64,000 bases of DNA from Zea mays. Lineage: Eukaryota > Streptophyta > Magnoliopsida > Poales > Poaceae. Of this stretch, positions 58,051 to 64,000 are shown one piece after another; position 1 is the stretch's first letter, and each line of letters begins with the position of its first letter. Both the position numbers and the translations under genes were made by a program. The DNA lies in contig NC_050097.1 of assembly GCF_902167145.1 (NCBI RefSeq), forward strand, positions 96,944,595 through 97,008,594. Direction: 5' to 3'. Under the pieces are notes generated by a model, which saw only the letters and a program-made list of their open reading frames with translations, ran no database searches and was not told the origin of the DNA.

Positions 58051-60941
58051 ATGGCCAGAGTGCGTTCCACAACTAGGGTTACGCGCAACGGAGAAGAAGC
58101 CGAAGGTGCAGAAACTGCCCCAATCTCCAAAGTGATGAAGCGCTCAGGGCTGTTAACATCGGAGGAAGCACCTGCCACTGAAGCAGAGCAAGCTGACGTT
58201 GAGGAGACTGGGTCTGAAGATGATTATAGCGCAGCGCCAAGTAAACCCAGCCACCTGGATTTCGGGAAATCCACCATCTCCGAAGATGATCTGCCTAAGA
58301 TGTTGAATTTGGGCTATTTCTACAAAGCGAAGAAAGAGCTGGTTCGTTTCGGTGGGGAAGAGACTACTCTGAAACCAGGAAAGGATGAAGTAGTGGTCTT
58401 CAAAAGCTTTTTTAAGGCTGGTTTGAGATTTCCTTTGAACAAGATGATTGCTGATGTATTGAATAAGTTTGGGATCTACCTTCATCAGCTAACTCCTAAC
58501 ACTATCATTAGGCTTAGTGTTTATATCTGGGCTCTTCGAAGCCAAGGGGTGGAGCCATTTGGTGTAGGCTTCTGCCGAGTACACGAGCTGCATTATCAGA
58601 CGAAGGCTAGAGGAGATGGGCTACATGAATATTTTGGCTGCTACAACTTTGCCTATCGTAAGAATACAAAATTTCCAGTAATTAGCTACCGAAGCAAGTG
58701 GCCAGCTGGCTGGAAATATGAGTGGTTCTATGTCAAAGTTGACGAAGAGAAGGAGAAGCTAGTCCAGAGTCCGTTAGAATTGACCTTCGGAGAAACCAGA
58801 CCCCAGTGCAATATGACACCGGGGAGTCCGAGCCAAATTGCCCTGGCTGAATTTCGAGTTGTTGCAGATCATATTGGCACTAGGGACTTAGTGCAAGAAT
58901 TTTTGGCCTTCAGAGTGTTCCCAACTTTGAAGGAGTGGGAAATGCCGAAGCTGGAGGGGGAAAAGAAGAAGGGGGAATTTGTTTGGTTGCCTTACTATTA
59001 TAAATTCAAGAAACATTTCAAAGTGCCTTGCCAAGAGTGGTTGGACGCAATTGAAGTAATGTGCAATGAAATACTTGGCAATTATTCTAAGGAAGAAGAT
59101 CAATTGATGACTGCGGCCTTCGGCACCCGCCCGAAGCGAAGGTTAAATCGAGTAATGGATACTCTGGATTTTGAGTACCCTGATTACGAGCGGCTAGACA
59201 AGGATGCCGAAGGTCAAAAGAGGAAAAGAGTAGCTGGTGCTCTGAATAAAGACGATGAAGAACAACCGAAGAAGAAAAAGTTAGAGCCTGAGCCGAAGTC
59301 AGGTGTTTCGAAGAATAGAAAAGCTACAACTCCGAAGCAAAAAGCAATTGATGAAGAAGAAGAATCTGCTGCAACACCCTCTGCTACGAAGTAGAGGAAA
59401 TCTTAAAGGTAATGACTAAATCTTTGCCTATCAAGCTAAGTCCACTTGGGCCACATCTGACGAAGCTTTTTCAGAAGGAAAAGGAGCCCGCGAAAACGAA
59501 GAAGGCAGCTAGGCCAAAAAAGCAAAGAATCATTACAGTGACAGAAGTCATCGAAGGGACACCACCAGGAGCTTCAGCTCCGAAGGCGCCGGCTGTTGAA
59601 GGCACGACAGCTACTGAAGCTGCAGCTTCGGAAGCCACAAATGCCGAAGCTACCAGAGCTGAAGATACTCATTTAGAAAGCATGATTGCAGATATAGATA
59701 AAATACTGCTAAACATGGCCGCCGAAGAAGCCGCCGCAGCCACCGAAGAGACTACGGCCCCAGAGCCCGAGAAGGAGAAAGAAATAGTCGAAGACACTTC
59801 GGAAGATGAAGTTTTTAACTTTCAAAACTTAGTTGGTCAAGAATTGACAAAGGCTGAAAAAGAAGAGCTAAAAGAATATGCTATATCTTGCGGATATCGG
59901 CTGGGAGCACTTCTCTTCGGTGGCATTGATGACGAAAGGTTGGGCTGCATTCGGGATTAGACGGGTGCGAAGGTTATCGGTACTCTATCAAAGAGTATCG
60001 GTTTCCCGAAGCTCGAAACAGATATCAGCCGCTACTGACGACAGCACATCGTCGGTAGTTTATTTTATTCCAATTTCAAGGTAAATAACTTTTCTCTGAC
60101 TTTTATTGTTTTTAATAACGAAGATGTTTTCTAACGAAGGTTGTTTATGTGCAGAGTATGCTGCTGCGCAAAGCTTTGAAAGGATCTGGAGGATAAAAAA
60201 CACGAGGTTATAATTGAGAATTTGGAAAGCAAAATAAAAGACCAATCAGCTGCTCTTGAAAAGAAAGACTTCGAGCTTTAGACAACCGAAGGCTTATTGG
60301 CGGAAGATGAAGCTAAAATAACAGAATTAAATGCGAAGCTTCTCTCTCAGTTAGAAAGCTTCGAACAAGAAAAGCAGAAGGTTAATGCAAAATTTGAGGC
60401 CGAAGTCCAAAAAAGTTCAGATTTGAAAAAAACATTGAGAAGCCTTCAGAATAAATGTCTGGAGTTCAGTAATCGATGCGTTCAACGGCTGAAGCAGGTC
60501 TTCTATTCAGTTGGAGCCAGCAGCGAAAAATTTATTCCTTCGGCTGAAGACCTGCCAGGTGCCTTCGAACATATCGGATGACCTTGATGAAGTTATTGTT
60601 GGACATGGTGACTTTTGTGCCCTTGTAGCTTCTCGGGGCACAGCTGTTGCCTTTCTGAAATCTGGCTGTGACCATGGAAAGGTTATCAATAGACCCAATT
60701 TCAGCCTATCACCAGCAGATCTGGATAATATTCCCAACCTTGCCCGAAGCATAGCAAATAGATTTGTAAAACTGGTATGGACAAAGGGTGGACGAAGCAA
60801 AGCTGGTGATGAGGCTCAGAGTCATCTTAAGCCGGTAACAAAATCATACTTTGTGCTTACCTTTTCCTTCGAACTTGAATTTTGCTTAGAATACTTTAAT
60901 ACATACAGGATGACGAAGCCGAGGCCGAAGCTGAGGAGTAA
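58051..60941 (+). pseudogene. Antisense intron-containing gene of C2 (near-complete)
   Basis: The first long frame (58051-59394, 447 codons) is the best-preserved copy of the family, with VFKSFFKAGLRFPLNKM, YLHQLTPNTIIRLSVYIWAL, WPAGWKYEWFYVKVD, IGTRDLVQEFLAFRVFP and RRLNRVMDTLDFEYPDYE, then a Lys-rich tail. Coding continues (about 59475-59960) in a Glu/Ala-rich section, then a coiled coil (about 60155-60480), a globular end (SDDLDEVIVGHGDFCALV through RSIANRFVKLVW) and an acidic terminus ending TAA at 60941. Candidate GT...AG introns are 59409-59474 (66 bp), 60081-60154 (74) and 60835-60908 (74). TAG 59392, stops near 59958 and 60037, and a frameshift near 60575 break it. The family resembles PF04195 proteins; the role is unknown. 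Confidence 0.75.
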
Positions 60942-61892
60942 AAAGTCGAAGCTCCATGGATACTGACGAAGCTTGTATAGTCTGTAGAAAAAAGCTCTAG
61001 AAACTCTTGTAATAACTTGTGTAAAGAATGATGTAATTAAATTTTACTTCGTGGACTTTGTCCATACCTTGTAATATATTCTTACCTTTCCATCAATGTA
61101 TAAAGTGCTTTGGTGTGAACAAAATTAGCATTTTTGAGCCGAAGGCGAAAAACACCTTCCCTTCTTTTCGTTCACAGCGAAGCATAAAACTGCTTCTTTT
61201 TTTTCCTTTTTTCTGAAGCCTTCTCTTTAGAGCCGAAGCAACTGTCTATGTTATGATGATGATGATTCTATGTATGTCTAAATGAATGTTTATGAATGCA
61301 AATGTATGATGTAATGTATCGTGCAAATGAATGTCCAAACCCACATATACGAAACCACAACCAAAGTCTTCATTCCCTTAGGAATAACCAAAGTCTCTTT
61401 GCCGTTTATTTTTCGGCTTCACCGCTTATTTTTCGGTGTATCAGCGCTGACTTTTCGCTGTAAGTCCTGCATTCCCTTAGGAACGTCTTTTGAACTTCTT
61501 CGCCTTCTATTTCGGCGGTATCGCGTTGACTTTTCGCGCTTCGCCTTATATTTCGGCGGAATCAGCGTTGACTTTTCGCTGTAAGCTCTGCATTCCCTTA
61601 GGAACGACTTTTGAGCAGAAAACTTACGTCGCGCTCCCTTAGGAATGGCTTTTTGTAGCTTCGTCGTGCTCTGCATCCCCTTAGGGACGTCTTTCGAGCT
61701 TCCCCCTGTTTTTTCTTTTCTCTTTGCACTCGATGGTGCATGCTCAGCTTTTACATTTACATCTTTGGGGGATACTGCTCTTGTAGAGCTGAAATAAGAA
61801 AAAGAGAAATTACATGTTATGGCCCCATTAAAAACCTTTCTCCCGCTTTGGAAAGGAAAAGGGTGCCATAGGAAAGAATAAAGAAGATTACA
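60942..61892 (-). repeat. Variable 3' zone of C2 with degenerate tandem repeats
   Basis: Between the antisense gene and integrase lies a repeat-rich stretch. A unit of about 120 bp containing GCTGACTTTTCGCTGTAAG and GCATTCCCTTAGGAACG occurs near 61445 and again near 61565. Shorter copies of TCCCTTAGGAA(C/T)G appear at about 61375, 61635 and 61675. No gene is visible. It occupies the same place as the 77-bp array of E. Confidence 0.75.
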
Positions 61893-63937
61893 TCAAGCTA
61901 CACATAATATCACCGAATCATCCGCATTCCAAGATCTAGGAATGTCGTTGCCATCCATATCCTTCAATCTGTAAGAACCGGGTCTTGACGAAGATACCAC
62001 CAGAAAAGGTCCTTCCCACTTTAACTGTAGCTTGCCTACTGTATCTGGGTTTGCAACTCTCTGAAGTACCAAGTGCCCTGGCTTGATATTTTTTAACCAA
62101 ACTTTTCTGTCACGCCATTTTATTGTTTCGGCTTGATATTTATTGATATTCTCCATAGCATGAAGCCAGATCCCTTCTATAGCATCTTTTGCTACAGAAT
62201 AATCAGCTTCGTCCTCCACCGAAGCCACTGTTCTTATTGATCCAGCTTTAGCTTCTTCTGGGGTTATTGCTTCGTCACCAAACAGTAATTTGAATGGTGT
62301 AAAGCCTGTTGACCTTGACATTGTTGTGTTGTGGCTCCACACCACTTTGATTAATTCATCTAGCCACTTTCCCCTGGGCTGATTGAAGATTAACTTCATT
62401 ATTCCTGTCATTATAATGCCATTAGCTCTTTCGACAAGTCCATTTGACTCCGGATGTCTAACCGATGCAAAATGAATCTTCGTGCCAATTTGTTCACAAA
62501 ACTCTTTGAAAACTTCGGCACCAAACTGTGTTCCATTGTCCACAGTAATAGCCTTCGGCACTCCAAAGCGACAAACAATATTTTGCCAGAAAAATTTCTG
62601 AACGGTGACCGAAGTTATTATGGCTAAAGGCTTCGCCTCAATCCACTTAGAAAAATATTCTACTGCCACCACAACATATTTTAAATTTCCTTATGCTGGT
62701 GGAAGTGGGCCTAGCAAATCAAGGCCCCACCTTTGCAACGGCCAAGTGGGTTGTATTAACTGAGTCAAAGACGAAGGCTATTTTTGATCTCTTGCACATT
62801 TTTGACAGCCTTCACATTTTTGGACTAATTCTGCTGCATCTGAAGCTGCCTTCGGCCAATAAAATCCTTGACGAAAAACTTTTCCCAGCAAGGGCCTAGA
62901 TCTGATGTGAGATCCACACAGACCTGCATGTATCTCCATCAATTCTATACCTTCAGCTCTGGATAAACATTTGAGCAATGGAGAACAGACTCCATGTTTG
63001 TATAACTCCCTTCTATTATTACATATGGTCGGGCTCTTGCCTCTATTCTCTTGTTATAAGCTTCGTCATCTGAAAGACAGTTGCCTTGGAGAAAAGATAT
63101 AATCTCGGTTCTCCAATCTTCACTATGAACAAGAGATATATTGAGCACTGCTCTTTCAAGAAGTTCCACCGAAGGTGCTTTTATTGTCTCAAAGAATACT
63201 TCCGAAGGTAAAGGCAGCCCCTGTGCCGCTGACTTGGCTAGCAGATCAGCGTGCTCATTTTCTCCTCGTGGAATATTCTTGACAGAAAACCCTTCGAAAG
63301 AAGCTTCAAGCCTTCGAACTGTATCCAAATATTTCTCAAGCTTCGGATCTCTTGCTTTACAACTCTTGTCAACATGACCAGAAATAACTTGGGAATCGGT
63401 TTTGAGAACCGCCCTTCTTATCCCCATTGCCTTTAACTTCCGAAGCCCCAAAAGCAAAGCTTCGTATTCAGCAAAATTATTTGTGCAGCTGAAATCAAGT
63501 TTCACTACATAGCATGCTCTAACTTTGGAAGGTGCCACTAAAATAGCAGCTGCACCTGCCCCGAAGGTTCCCCAGGAACCGTCACAGAACACTGTCCAAG
63601 CTTCGGAATATTTACTTGCTGCTTCTTCCTGAGCCCCTGGCGTCCAGTCAGCGATGAAGTCTGCTAACGCCTAGGACTGAATCGAGGATCTATGCACATA
63701 ATCAATGCTGAATTCGTTGAGTTCTGCAGCCCACTTTCCAATCCTTCCAGTAGCTTCTCTGTTCCTCATAATATCCTTAAAAGGCTATGATGAAGGAACA
63801 ATTATATGGTATGCTTGAAAGTAGTGTCGAAGCTTCCTGGAGGCCATTAAGACAGCATATAACACCTTCTCCAATTATGTATAATTTTTCTTTGATAAAC
63901 TAAGAACTTCAGAGACAAAGTATATTGGGGCTTTGTA
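61893..63937 (-). pseudogene. RNase H domains and integrase of C2
   Basis: In coding order from 63937 down: a degenerate RNase H (EKVLYAVLMASRKLRHYF, then RIGKWAAELNEFSIDYV) with three in-frame stops (near 63877, 63802 and 63674); the archaeal-like RNase H (FCDGSWGTFGAG, AEYEALLLGL, KTDSQVISGHV, NEHADLLAKSA) at 63592-63200; and integrase with a Cys/His start (CGSHIRSRPLLGK and CEGCQK, 62900-62790) and catalytic sites GLDLLGP, TVDNGTQF and NGLVERANG. It ends at 61893. More stops lie near 62774 and 62690. Catalytic residues of RNase H and integrase are present, but the frame is broken. Confidence 0.87.
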
Positions 63938-64000
63938 ACACCTCAAAGCCCTATTTTTGAGAATATAGTAAAACTCTCTATAGGCTAGGAATCAGAGTAC
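63938..64000. mobile_element. Start of a further element I at the window edge
   Basis: TGTAACACCTCAAAGCCC interrupts the C2 RNase H frame (after the codons for YFVSEV). The start resembles those of D and F on their own strands, so a long-LTR chromovirus is likely. Only 63 bp are visible. Confidence 0.55.

Larger units (their letters stand above)
56942..63937 (-). mobile_element. Tat-like element C2, 3' half (minus strand)
   Basis: From left to right: 3' LTR (56942-57574), an antisense gene on the plus strand (58051-60941), a repeat-rich untranslated zone (60942-61892), then integrase, archaeal-like RNase H and degenerate RNase H on the minus strand. This mirrors E. It inserted in the Sirevirus gag (flank GAGTA at 56937-56941). 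Element I interrupts it at 63938; RT, gag and the 5' LTR lie outside. Confidence 0.87.

Noticed and set aside
1..64000. tRNA, rRNA, organelle DNA and centromeric satellite
   Set aside because: I looked by eye and saw no cloverleaf gene, rRNA block, organelle gene or array of about 155 bp. A formal search was not possible here.

Overview
This window looks like repeat-rich DNA from a large plant nuclear genome, most likely a panicoid grass. I see no host gene, tRNA, rRNA, CRISPR array or bacterial signal. Nearly every base can be assigned to LTR retrotransposons inserted into one another. The lineages are CRM-clade (centromeric) Ty3/gypsy elements, Tat-lineage Ty3/gypsy elements with an antisense gene, long-LTR Tekay/Del-like chromoviruses and a Sirevirus-type Ty1/copia fragment. 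Family names come from recognised domains, LTR ends, primer sites and gene order; the species is not determined.

Left part (1-21139). A 3' end of CRM-like element A3 (1-1036) sits in a scrap of a Tat-like element C4 (1037-1187). Next comes a long-LTR fragment D3 (1188-2959, continued 11244-11294), split by CRM-like element A1 (2960-11243, TSD CTACT). D3 is followed by Tat-like C1 (LTR 11295-11916). C1 is split by an older, broken CRM-like element B1 (11999-18709) and by long-LTR copy D1 (19512-21139).

Middle part (21142-44649). One Tat-lineage element E (LTRs of 478 bp, TSD GATTG) spans 23.5 kb because two elements lie inside it. D2 is a 4,380-bp solo LTR (23782-28161, TSD GATAT). A2 is a complete, apparently intact CRM-like element on the minus strand (29985-37558, TSD GCGGG) with a 1,643-codon gag-pol frame. 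E has gag, protease, RT and two RNase H domains plus integrase on the plus strand. A 77-bp tandem array follows, and then an intron-containing antisense gene with its own TATA box.

Right part (44653-64000). Here each element interrupts its left-hand neighbour: Tat-like C3 (minus), chromovirus H (minus), Tekay-like F (plus, its LTR holding a CRM solo LTR), Sirevirus fragment G (minus, with an inverted fold-back piece), Tat-like C2 (minus) and, at the very end, another element I beginning TGTAACACC.

The genes do not form a cellular pathway. They are gag, protease, RT, RNase H and integrase cassettes, mostly dead. A2 is the only full-length open copy, and I see two differences between its 930-bp LTRs, so it is very recent. 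Five CRM-clade insertions (A1, A2, A3, B1, one solo LTR) suggest, but do not prove, a centromeric or pericentromeric position. The most unusual signals are: an 85-bp GT...AG-bounded segment cleanly absent from one CRM LTR, which removes the integrase CR tail; a 791-bp copy of A1's left flank placed in front of its right LTR; the conserved exon-intron layout of the antisense gene in the Tat elements; and a histone H3-like N-terminus on the gag of F.
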